A stretch of 64,000 bases of DNA from Vicia villosa (Eukaryota; Streptophyta; Magnoliopsida; Fabales; Fabaceae). The notes below the pieces were generated by a model, which was not told where the DNA came from, searched no databases, and was given only the letters and a program-made list of their open reading frames with translations. Of this stretch, positions 1 to 9,355 are shown piece after piece; the stretch's first letter is position 1, and every line of letters starts with the position of its first letter. A program made the translations under genes and the position numbers. The stretch spans positions 434,001 through 498,000 of the forward strand of contig NW_026705217.1 in NCBI RefSeq assembly GCF_029867415.1, read 5' to 3'.

Positions 1-94
1 AAAGAGATCTCGGGATTACATCAGCATACATACATACGCATTAGCATGTGCATACCATCAAGTGCATTCAAATATTACAAAAGTCCAGTTTCCG

Positions 95-245
95 ACCCTC
101 GAGTCGTGAGTGTCCAACCCTCGTGTTGTGACAGGTGTGTTTTCCGACCCTCGAGTCGTGAGTTTCTAAACATATCGTTTCCTTTACGACCCTCGAGTCG
201 TGAGTATTTAACATGCTATTTTTTCCGACCCTCGAGTCGTGAGTC
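95..245. repeat. Short interspersed hairpin repeat, 5 copies
   Basis: Five copies of a core resembling CGACCCTCGAGTCGTGAGT occur at spacings of about 25-45 bp. Each core folds as CGAC-CCTCGA-GTCG. The second copy reads CAAC-CCTCGT-GTTG, which keeps the stem paired through a double change. Confidence 0.8.
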
Positions 246-299
246 TCCAAACAAGTGAATTCTTTCATGCAGGTAAGTTTGCTAGAACTATAGCAAATG

Positions 300-1040
300 A
301 TTCCTCTTATGCAGGTACGCTTGTCAGAACCATGGCAGGCAATTCCTTTGGTGCAGGTAAGTTTGCTAGAACAATAACAAATAACTCCTAATGGTGCAGG
401 TGAAATTTGTCCGAATCAGGGCAAATAATCTGAATGGTGCAGGTAAGTTTGCTAGAACTATAGCAAATAACTCCTAATGGTGCAGGTGAAATTTGTCCGA
501 ATCAGGGCAAATAATCCAAATGGTGCAGGTGAGCTTGTCAGTACTATGACAGGTAATCCTAATGGTGCAGGTGAAATTTGTCTAAACCAGGGCAAATAAT
601 CCTAATGGTGCAGGTGAAATTTGTCCGAACCAGGGCAAATGATCCTAATGGTGCAGGTGAAATTTGTCCGAACCAGGGCAAATGATCCAAATGGTGTAGG
701 TGAAATTTGTCCGAGCCAGGGCAAATGATCCAAATGGTGTAGGTGAAATTTGTCCGAGCCAGGGCAAATGATCCAAATGGTGTAGGTGAAATTTGTCCGA
801 ATCAGGGCAAATGATCCAAATGGTGTGGGTGAAAATTGTCCGAACAAGGGCAGAGATCCAAATGGTGCAGGTGAGCTTGTCAGAACTATGACAAGTAATC
901 CTATTGGTGCAGGTGAGCTTGCTAGAGCTATATCAAGTGATCCTTTTGGGGTTCACAAACTACGGAAACTTACTAGAACTATAGTAAGTGGGGTTCGCAA
1001 ATTACGAAAGTTTGCTAGCAATATAGCAAGCTAATCAAGT
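300..1040. repeat. 3' UTR minisatellite built of hairpin units
   Basis: About 17 units of roughly 40-45 bp share 'GGTGCAGGTGA' or 'GCAGGTAAG' spacers followed by a hairpin. Stems differ between units (TTTGCTA/TAGCAAA, CTTGTCA/TGACAAG, ATTTGTCC/GGGCAAAT, CTTACTA/TAGTAAG) while the loop stays GAACTA-like. Hypervariable minisatellites in the 3' UTR are an established property of Ogre elements. The short ORFs here are by-products of the repeat. Confidence 0.85.
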
Positions 1041-1600
1041 CCTCGTTATGTAAGACTCAGGCTTTAGCAGGACGATCCTTTTCTCTCACACTCGAGCAAA
1101 TGGTTTTACAAAAGGTTCCTCAATTGGGTTTATCACGTTAGTCCCTCGGCAGTGATCTTCTCCAAAACATCATCAATAAACAATCAAAGGTGTTATCTCT
1201 CTTTTCAGAATTACTAACATACTTCAACTAACAATCATGCATCATTCAACTAACATACCTCGTTCATACAAAATGCATATACATACATCGCTCTCATTTA
1301 TTTTGAGAAGCTCACTACATCACACATTACATGCATCATAACATTGCATAAAATTCAGGTTGCCTTTTCAGGCCATGCTACGATCAAAAGCGTAGCTCCT
1401 TCCAAAAAAAGAGAGCATCTGCTTCACAGTAAAAAAAAAAGAGGGGTATTTACCTCGGATGGCATCTCTAAGCCCATCTCCCGCAGAAAATCCTTCCCGA
1501 CAAATGCAAATTTTAGGGTATTCTCAGTGTTCAATCATCTCCTACCTGTAGATCATGATAGGCAGACGTGCCTATCCGACTCTTCAGGTTTAAGAAGATT

Positions 1601-1613
1601 GAACAGGGGCAGC
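1601..1613 (+). other. Polypurine tract of the left Ogre-like element
   Basis: A purine-rich run, GAACAGGGGCAGC, sits directly before the LTR start. The same arrangement precedes the 3' LTRs at 19123 and 50521. Confidence 0.75.
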
Positions 1614-2838
1614 TGTCATACCCCAAAATTTTCCCGATCAAATCTACGTCCGTTAATCCATCAAGGTTCAAAATTAAGAGTCATGAGGTTTGACATTTCT
1701 ATTGTCAAACCCGCTCTTTTATAAACCAGGTTGAGTTAAAACAAGGGCGTAATTAACAGATGTTTAAGACCCAAACATTTGAGCCCAATTATTACAAGGG
1801 TTCTATCATTTTTGGATATAATTGCTTTTTATTAACATTTTTGTTTTTTTGTTATTATTGTAATTTCATTAACTGTTGCTATCTATTGCAATTTTATTAA
1901 CTAACTAATATTATTATTTAATATTATTAGGATTATTAGTATAATTAGAATTGTTGCTATTAATTTTAATATTAATATTATTAGGTTTTTTATTATCCTT
2001 TTATTATTTTTATTAAATGAATTAGTTGGGCAATAGGCCCATTAGGTGTAGAAAACCCTAAGTGGAGCATTATAAATAGAAAAATTTTCTAACAATTAAG
2101 GGGGCCGACATTCACACAATTTTATATGATACATCCGCATATATTTTTTCCGTCAACTAACAAGTAACCCTTATTCCTCCACACACAAATTCACGATAGA
2201 TAGTCTCTTGCATACTAACATTCACGTACAGATTTTCTTTACCAAAAATCATCGCCTTCAAACTAACAACAACATTAATAACTCACCATCGACGACAAAC
2301 TCGGACAATCTCCCTTTCGAAGGCGGATCTACAAACAGCAACACCACCGAGTTGTTTTTGCAGGCAAAAGGAAAGAGCAAGAACAAGTGAAGAGGAAGAT
2401 GGAAATCGCCATATCATCACCGCCGATCTGAACCGCAAGCGAAACCGGTCACCTCCGTGACTCACCAACTCCGTGATCACGAACCTCTGCGCAACTACAA
2501 CCTTCGACCACCCCAGCCGCGAGCACTAACGAAGCCGCCGGAAGTTTCTCTGTCAACTCCTCCGCGCATGGATCTCCTCTCCTCTAGCACTCCCTTCGAC
2601 GATCCGAATACGAGATTGTGTTATCACCTGGTATGACTCTTGAATCTATTAGATTGTTGTTTATATTTAGCTGTTTTTGGATTGGGACAAAACGATTTGG
2701 CTTTTATTTTGAATTTGCTTCATGGTGTGCTTGAGAAGATAAGTTTTGCAGAAAAAGAGAAACACGGTTTCTCTCACCCTTGTTTCCCATTTATTTCTTT
2801 TTTTATTTTATTTTATTTTTTCTTTATTAGTTATACTA
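1614..2838 (+). repeat. Partial LTR of the left Ogre-like element
   Basis: It begins TGTCATACCCCAAAATTT and aligns by eye with the LARD2 LTR (33380 and 50521) through its first few hundred bases, including the 'taggcccatta...aaaaccctaa' block. A TATA box (TATAAATA) lies at 2071-2078. The end is ragged, and the expected LTR end with a PBS is absent, so this copy is truncated. Confidence 0.6.
2071..2078 (+). promoter_or_regulatory. TATA box in the left LTR
   Basis: TATAAATA lies downstream of an AAAACCCTAA motif, the same order as in the LARD2 LTR. Transcription would be expected to start about 30 bp downstream. Confidence 0.45.
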
Positions 2839-3030
2839 GTAAGAGACCCGTGCGATTTTAATTTTGACGTAATAATTATTTTAGATATACATATGAAAAA
2901 GTCATTTTTATTGGAAAAGTATAATGAAAAATTATGAAATCAAAATATTACAACAAATAATATGATTATACAAAATATAATGGTAAACTTGACAAATGAT
3001 GTATTTAGATACACATGTGAATTTAAATAG

Positions 3031-3212
3031 GAGTTTAATGGATATGCACTGTCAGTGTAAAATTCTTTACACAGTCAGTGCATCACAATCATTCACATAT
3101 ATTATTTTATAAATAATTAAAATAAAAGTTAAAATTCAATAAATATTTAACGGTTGCGATTCACTGACAGTGTAAAACTGCTTTACACTGTCAGTGTATT
3201 TCCATTAAATCC
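3031..3212. mobile_element. Mutator-type MITE, 182 bp
   Basis: Terminal inverted repeats begin GAGTTTAATGGATATGCAC on the left. On the right, reverse-complemented, they read GGATTTAATGGAAATACAC. Both continue into a nested ACTGTCAGTGTAAA foldback, and there is no coding capacity. The element is flanked by a perfect 9-bp direct repeat, TTTAAATAG (3022-3030 and 3213-3221), the TSD length expected for Mutator-like elements. Confidence 0.85.
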
Positions 3213-3352
3213 TTTAAATAGAATCACATAATTGTAAAATAAACAATCAGTATATAAACTCAATTATATTAAATATTAATAAAAAACTTGTGACATGGAG
3301 AAAAAAATTGGCATTTAAAAATAATAATTTTATTTTCAAATAAAAGTAATAA

Positions 3353-3574
3353 TTTGATAGTGACCCGTAAGATAAAAAATTAATTGTTTAAATAACTATA
3401 TAGTATTATTAAATTTAATAAAATTCATTTATAATTTTATAAAATTCATTCATAATTTTATTGAAGTTGTCTCATTTGATAGTGACACGTAAGATAAAAA
3501 ATTAATTGTTTAAATAATTATATAGTATTATTCAATTTAATAAAAATCATTCATAATTTTATTGAAGTTGTCTC
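3353..3574. repeat. Tandem duplication, about 100-122 bp, two copies
   Basis: Copies at 3353-3474 and 3475-3574 both start TTTGATAGTGAC and end GAAGTTGTCTC. The second copy lacks about 22 bp in the middle. AT-rich, function unknown. Confidence 0.8.
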
Positions 3575-3966
3575 TCTCTAGCCCAATGCAAACTCAGGCT
3601 GTTATAAAGTACTAATATTGAAATAATGAATAGCACAAAAGGAGATATAAAGTTAAACATGAGGCTAACTTGGTAGATATGTTTTTAGAGTGGATTTTGA
3701 ATTATACCTTTTACTTGCCAAATATGTTTTGGTACAGTAATTCCATTACTATTATGAATGAAATGCTATAGATCCTTTTAAATTAATTATCATAAATTCA
3801 TAATCATTTGCAAGTATCGAACAGACTTTTCACATTTCTCAAATGACAAATCACAAATCACAAGAAGATTCAAAGGCTAGTATCTGAAATATATATATAT
3901 TGACTACTTACAAACAACAGAGGCTTTTACAAATTGTCAATCTAACAACAATATTATGTGGAAGTT

Positions 3967-4337
3967 TTAGAACTTCTCTACAAGTACACCATCTCTTGTA
4001 ACATTATATGCTTCCCCACTCCTTGTTTTCTTCATGCCAGATGTCACATAGAGCTTCGAGCCTTCGGATAAAATGATTGTCACTTTTACCCAGATAATAA
4101 CTTTCGTCTTCATTCCATCTATGTCTGCTAGCTTTCCTTTTTCCAGATAACCGGTCAGAGAGGTGAAGAAATGCAAGACGGATGAATCCTTGTAGCATAC
4201 TTCGTATACCTGAGGAACAAAGACTACAAGCTTTCGCGTATCTTCATTGAATTTGTAGTTTGTTGCATCACGAGGAAAGATTCCTATTGGTAGACCGTAC
4301 TCCTTGAGCAACTCGGGTAATGGCTTCTGCATCTTTC
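3967..4337 (-). CDS. Last exon of a DUF538-family protein gene (5' exons absent)
   Basis: The minus-strand reading frame ends at a stop at 3967 and opens after a good splice acceptor (TTAACAG) at 4338-4343, so this is probably a terminal exon of about 122 codons rather than a whole gene. The methionine at 4330-4332 lies five bases inside the exon. Motifs such as GIFPRDATNYKF, VCYKDSS and GMKTKVIIWVKVT resemble the DUF538 family, particularly the plant subgroup containing At5g01610; this is family recognition from memory. The biochemical role of DUF538 proteins is unsettled. The exon's upstream half is repeated in every unit of the array at 53458-64000, whereas the C-terminal half (3967-4180) occurs only here. 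No upstream exons are present before the RPS18 fragment, so the gene is likely broken. Confidence 0.7.
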
Positions 4338-5183
4338 CTGTTAACTGATATAATCAAGTTTCTTCAATATAGAAATCTATCTTTTGATGCTTTACAAATA
4401 CTATTATTGCTATGTCAAATAGAACTATATGATTTCAAATCATGTGACAAAGGTGCAATTGTACAGATTTCAATAACAATCATAATTGTTATATCAAGTA
4501 GGGGCTTCATAATATTCACAATTATTTCTTGAGGAAAACCTTTTTTGTTTTGTTTTAACTTTTCGGCCCTCGGGAGAGAAAAGAGGCCCTAGTAATCTGA
4601 AGTTTAGCCGAGAAGTAAGTAAAATATGACCAATGATTATTTCAGCCAACAAAAGCCTGTATTATAGACAATTCATGAAGTACAGGAATACAGCATAACC
4701 ATTAGCGGCAAAAGGTTATAGAAAATTTATGATAACAAAACTATAGAAGGAGGAAAAGCAGCAAATTGCCTATTCCACGGTTCTAAATTGAACAACCTGT
4801 TTCACTTCTTCATTTTCATTTCAGAAGGCAAAATTAGGGGTAAACTCCAAATCTGCCAACAAATCAAAACCATAGCTAAAATCAAAATATGGTCCATATT
4901 AGAAGGCAAAGAATGAGCAACAAAAGCAGGGATCTCATCCATAAATATGCAGCAAGGTAACATAGTGCTTACCAGAGCATAATAAATAGAGGAGTTTCGA
5001 CAAATACCAGGTGCAGGAGATGAAAAATCAAAACTTGTAGTATCTTAGTTTGTCCAATTGCACCATTCAAACATCCGAGAAGAAATGTTGTGATAACCAC
5101 CATCCAAAAACTCGTACTAATGCCAAATAGTATGTTGAAAATGACACTAAAATCAAGTTAACATTAGTGATTTTCAACACATT
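4181..5183. repeat. Copy 0 (B segment only) of the 2.49-kb tandem repeat, interrupted by two retrotransposons
   Basis: The sequence is nearly identical to 54935-55937. It starts inside the DUF538 exon, where it diverges from the array units at 4180/4181. It ends at 5183, where the Tat element is inserted. Sixteen more bases of the same copy survive at 33364-33379, and the repeat resumes at 53458. Apart from the DUF538 exon there is no coding sequence. Confidence 0.9.
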
Positions 5184-5780
5184 TGTTCTGGGCTGGGCCA
5201 AGATTTGGCCCACCTAGTTCCAGCCCATTAGGCTTAAAGGCCCAAACCAACCCAAGCTACTGGCAGACGATGCTTCATGCTCGTCTCGATTTTGCCCGGC
5301 GCCGCTCTCCGGCACAGTGCTCTCCACGAGCAGGTGGATGCTCGGCACACAGCTCCCCGCGAGCATCTAACTGCCGAGGACCCTGCTCCGCGCAGTGGTC
5401 CTTCACACCCAATCCTCCGAATACCACGGAGTCCACGTGGCCCCTATAAGACCGCGTCTCCCTTGGATTCCGGAGCGGTTAACCAGGACAGAGGGCATCG
5501 CGCACCTCCGATATTTCCGCCTAGGAAACCTGGCAGTCTCCTAGTTGGGCTTGGAAATCCAGTCCACTAGCGTGATCATGGCCCAGCGCTGGGGGCTATA
5601 AATACCCTCTCTCAGTAGAGGGTCAGGTATTCACTTCCTTCTAACCTTTAGCTAGTACTTGCACTCCTTTGCTCGTCTTCTTACTTTGGCATCGGAGTAC
5701 CTTGCAGGTACACCCCCTCCTCCTTCCTAGAAGATCCAGTCCGAGCAGCCTACGACGATTCTCTTGATCAGGTACGATCA
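5184..5780 (+). repeat. 5' LTR of the Tat element
   Basis: 597 bp, TG...CA ends, about four substitutions and two single-base indels relative to the 3' LTR (32765-33363). It contains a perfect 12-bp palindrome (5582-5593), a TATA box (5597-5604) and a hairpin immediately after it (5604-5623). Confidence 0.95.
5597..5604 (+). promoter_or_regulatory. TATA box of the Tat 5' LTR
   Basis: TATAAATA lies just after the palindrome CCCAGCGCTGGG and overlaps the first base of a 7-bp hairpin stem (ACCCTCT-CTCAGT-AGAGGGT). The 3' LTR has the same arrangement from 33178. Confidence 0.7.
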
Positions 5781-5781
5781 G

Positions 5782-5799
5782 TGGCGCCGTCTGTGGGAA
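5782..5799 (+). other. Primer-binding site of the Tat element
   Basis: TGGCGCCGTCTGTGGGAA begins two bases after the LTR end, the usual place for a minus-strand primer site. The priming tRNA was not identified with confidence. Confidence 0.75.
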
Positions 5800-5854
5800 A
5801 CTTGCTTCCCCATCTTTAACGAACAGAGATCAAAGCTAATCATCTCCAATCGTC

Positions 5855-7314
5855 ATGGCTGACAACAACAACAACATCCCAAGCGCTGACCCTTTCCTCC
5901 TTCACGAGCTGATCGAGGAATCCTCCCGCGAGCTAGCTAATCATCGTCGGGGGGATCGTTGGCGACAAAGGTCCGGGCATATAACCCAGGACACTCAGCT
6001 GCTGCAGGTCCTACAACAGGTCCAGAATGTTGACCATGTTCCTCCAGAGGGGCACGTTCAGAACGGCGAGCAGATCCGAACGACCAACGGGCCGGAACAT
6101 GCCTAGAATGTGAATGAGACCGACCTCCGAGACGGGCAACATGCTTCCTCATTCACCCACACCTCCGAGAGGCGGAGAGCCCGTCATGAAGAGGAAGAGG
6201 AACCACTCAACATTCCCGAGGACACTGACCCCATCACCGTCCGCTTGCTCAAAGAAATATAATTGACGAATAGCCTCCTCAGAATCCAGGACGACCGAAT
6301 TCACGAACTGGAAAGGCAGCGACGACGTCGCCCCTCTCCGCGGAGGCACTACAGGTCACGCTCCTATTCCTCCTCGCGCTCACCGCCAAGAAGATACCGT
6401 CGGCGTTCTCCATCCTCTTCAAGGTCTCCCCCGAGAAGACATCGCCGCCGGAGGACCCGTTCCCGTTCTCCACCCAGAAAGAGCAGGAAGAACCAGAAAC
6501 CTGAAGCCGCTGAACAAAGAAGCCCCTCCCCCGAACAGGGCCGTCGGGGCCCCTCCAAAGCTGCGTTGGGTGACAACCAAGAGGATTCCCGACGAAACAG
6601 GCGCTACCGTTCACCAGGACCGAGCGACGAGGAGGACTTCCGCAGCCCCTTGTCCGCCAATATCCGGAGAGCTCACCTCCCTCGGGGGATGGAAAAACCG
6701 CCAGTATTGGACCAATACGACGGGACCACTGACCCCGACGACCATATTTGGAGCATCGAAGCGGTCATGGACTATCACGTCGTCAGAGGCTCGATCAAGT
6801 GCCGCATTTTCCTGACCACCCTCAGGAAGGGAGCGATGAATTGGTACAGGAACCTCCCTCCGAACTCCATCCATTCCTGGACCGAGCTCAAAGAACTCTT
6901 CTTGAGCCACTTCACAGCCTCCCGACGACAACCGAAATCGGAAGCCAATCTCGAGGCCGTGGTACAAGGACCTTACGAATCTCTTCAGGATTACCTTGAA
7001 AGATTCAACAAGGAGGCCGTCCAAGTGCAGACGGCCGACTACATGAAGAGGTACATCTTGGAGCGAGGACTTCTCCCCGGCAGTGACTTCAAGAAGGCCA
7101 TCAAGATTGAGGAGGTGCACTCGATGAATGCCCTCCTTCGCAAAGCAAAGGCATTCATCGACTTTCAGGAAGCCGAGGCAGCCGCGATCAAAGCCTCGAG
7201 GGGCAGTAATGCCGCTCGCAGCTCAAATCTCGAGGATCCAGGGTCACGCCGAGGACAAGACAAAAGAAGGGACGACAGGTCCCGAGATGTCAAAGAACGG
7301 CGAGGACCGGCAGG
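5855..7314 (+). pseudogene. Tat gag, first part; two nonsense codons, then interrupted by LARD1
   Basis: The ATG at 5855 follows the PBS by about 55 bp and starts one frame that runs to the LARD1 insertion at 7314 (486 codons). In-frame stops lie at 6104-6106 (TAG, codon 84) and 6260-6262 (TAA, codon 136); both could come from glutamine codons by one C-to-T change. Codons about 140-220 encode a very Arg/Ser-rich stretch with SRSPPRR-like repeats, probably nucleic-acid binding. The following section (about 270-440) contains WYRNLPPNSIHSW and FLSHF, typical of the retrotransposon gag capsid domain. The frame continues exactly at 24671 after the nested element. Confidence 0.9.
7310..7314. other. 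Target-site duplication (left) of LARD1
   Basis: GCAGG immediately before the LTR start is repeated at 24666-24670 immediately after the 3' LTR. Five bases is the standard Ty3/gypsy TSD length. Confidence 0.95.
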
Positions 7315-8173
7315 TGTTGCACCCCAAAATTTGCCCATTTTATTTATACCCAGTTGGCTTTTATATTACATTCATGTACATACCTCATATAGGTCATTCA
7401 TACATTCATTCATATCACAGTTAAGGTTCAGAAGAAAGGATCTGAAGTCTGATTATAGAGGATCATTTCCACCAGCATACTCCTAAAAACAGGTTTTTGT
7501 TTCTCTCCAGTTCAAGGCTCTGGTTAAAAGATACAAATTTCAGGTTCATCAGGGTTTTCAAGTTGAGGTTTTGACCAAAGTCAACCCTGTTGACTTTTTT
7601 GGTCAAAATTTGATCAGGAGATGATTTTGAGTATGAAATATGGTTGCCCTGTAGAAATATCATTCATTGGAGTTTCCTTGGTTGAAAGTTGATTGAGAAT
7701 AAGATCGGAAACGGATTAATAGGGAAATTCATCTGGAATCAGAAAAATCAGGAGATGTTGACTTTTTAGTCAAAATCAGAGTCAACTGGCTAATATTGAC
7801 TATTTGGTGTAAAATTGATCAGGAAAAGTCAAAGGAAACAAATAAAATCAATGGATTGTCAAAATTGCCATTTTTGGAAGCTATGCTAAATAATGAAATT
7901 CTCATACTTAGAAAATTTTGAAGTTTGTGACATTGGATGATCAGTCCACTTCATCAACAGCTTGCACTTGGCTAATGACGTTTTTTGGGAAAATTTCCAA
8001 CATTAAAGTTGTTCCTCTCATAGGGAGGAACAACTTTGTAGTTGGGAGTTTTTTCATTCGAGGCTTGTATAAAAAGATATGGCTTAAAGAAAATGGAGAT
8101 TCAAAAGTAAAATGGGCACTTAGAAACAAGATTCATTACTTTAATTAATGAGAGAGTATGATACATGAATGAA

Positions 8174-8276
8174 TGGGCAGCACAATTGGTAAGACATCTT
8201 GACTGGGAGCGCTAGTGCATGTGCTCGAGCCCTGGTGGGGTCATTCCCACCATTTTTTTTTTTATTTTTGACACTT
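8174..8276 (+). repeat. tRNA-related SINE-like segment in the LARD1 LTR
   Basis: It begins GGGCAGCACAATTGGTAAG, which resembles a tRNA 5' end with a pol III A box. About 50 bp later TGCTCGAGCCC resembles a B box. It ends in a T-rich run. A second copy lies in the 3' LTR from 19983. No clear flanking TSD was found, so a SINE origin is only likely. Confidence 0.45.
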
Positions 8277-9347
8277 TTATTATGAATAAGTCAGCCACTT
8301 CCAAGATGCTTTTGACCAGGTTCCAACCCTCAAATCCTTTTTTTCTCAACATCAAAGTTGTGTATCTCGCGGCCCTCTACAATATTGTAGTTGGGAGTTT
8401 TTCCATATGGGGCAAGGATCAAGAGATATAGAAGCTCAAAGTTGGAAGATTACCACTGAATCAGGGCAAGTTTCCAGCCAGTTTTTCACCATCACATGCA
8501 AATGATCAAGCACGTGGCGTGCCAGTTTCAAATGCGTTTTCCAGGATCCAGAGGTACTCCATTGGTCCAAAATTGGTATGGATCTCATCACCTCTATGCC
8601 TTATACCCATTGGTCTGAGAATTACGAATTTTAGTTGAGGAATGAGGAGATTACAAAGCCTCAAAGTGCCCCCATTTGCCAGTCCATGTATCGGCCAGAA
8701 ATGAAGTCACGTTCCCTGGATATGCGCAAGCAATCTGTCGAGCACGTGGCATGCCATTTTCAAGTCAGTATTTAGGGAGTTTCGAGAATCTAATTGAGAC
8801 AAGCCTAATGCCAGCGTGTTTCTCTCCATTCCCTCTACCCAATAAGCTGAATACCTTCGATTTTGGTCGAACGATTATTGAGATATGGAGCCTTAAAGTC
8901 TTACTTTCACAAAGTCACGTTTCTGGCCGAAGCAAGCCAAATGCCGAGTCACGCGTTAGGAAACGTTGACATGCTATGTTTCCGATCATTTTATGAAGGC
9001 TATAAGCATCATTACTCAGTCGTTCCAGCGTCAATTCTCTCCCCCCATGTGTGTTTTTTTTATGAAGATGTCAAGATTAAGCCAAGTGTGGGTGTAGGGT
9101 TGAAGGATGCATGTAGAAAGAAACCATAGTAAGTGTGTTGTTCTTGGTGTAAGGATTAGCAAAAATTCTGCAGCAAGGGTACAAGGACCATCGCTCATCA
9201 ATCCACGCATTACTTCATATGACCATGCAAATGCTGCATGCATAAAGCATACCTCAAACTTACTCAAAGTATACACTCCTTGTCCCTTAAGTTTGTAAAA
9301 GAATATACTACACTACAACAAGCCACACCATAATACAATACACACAC

Positions 9348-9355
9348 TATATAAT
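9348..9355 (+). promoter_or_regulatory. Probable TATA box of the LARD1 5' LTR
   Basis: CTATATAA is followed by a CT-rich leader, the usual setting for an LTR promoter. If correct, U3 is about 2.1 kb and R-U5 about 3.5 kb. The start site is not proven. Confidence 0.45.

Larger units (their letters stand above)
1..2838 (+). mobile_element. 3' portion of an Ogre-like LTR retrotransposon (3' untranslated region plus truncated 3' LTR)
   Basis: No coding capacity is visible. The segment has the order expected of an Ogre-type 3' end: tandem hairpin minisatellites, a polypurine tract (GAACAGGGGCAGC), then an LTR starting TGTCATACCCC at 1614. Bases 1-90 and 1076-1613 match 48796-48920 and 50025-50520 of the element here called LARD2, so the two belong to related families. 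The element is cut off by the window edge on the left. On the right the LTR similarity fades near 2838, where AT-rich DNA begins. No matching 5' LTR or TSD can be seen, so the exact right end is uncertain. Confidence 0.75.
2839..3966. other. AT-rich flank between the left element and the DUF538 exon
   Basis: Strongly AT-rich DNA without a credible ORF. It contains a MITE (3031-3212) and a tandem duplication (3353-3574). The last 150 bp or so probably form the 3' UTR or downstream region of the minus-strand DUF538 exon. The rest has no recognisable function. Confidence 0.6.

Noticed and set aside
1..1040. CRISPR-like array of direct repeats
   Set aside because: Spacers are themselves repetitive and the sequence lies in the 3' UTR of an Ogre-like plant element; it is a minisatellite.
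2836..2870. Helitron or LINE terminus at TACTAGTAAGAGACCCGTGCG
   Set aside because: The motif recalls common plant repeat ends, but no partner end, TSD or hairpin-CTRR terminus could be shown.
7918..8148. 76-codon ORF present in both LARD1 LTRs (also at 19726)
   Set aside because: Identical duplication follows from LTR identity. It has no recognisable protein features and is not evidence of selection.
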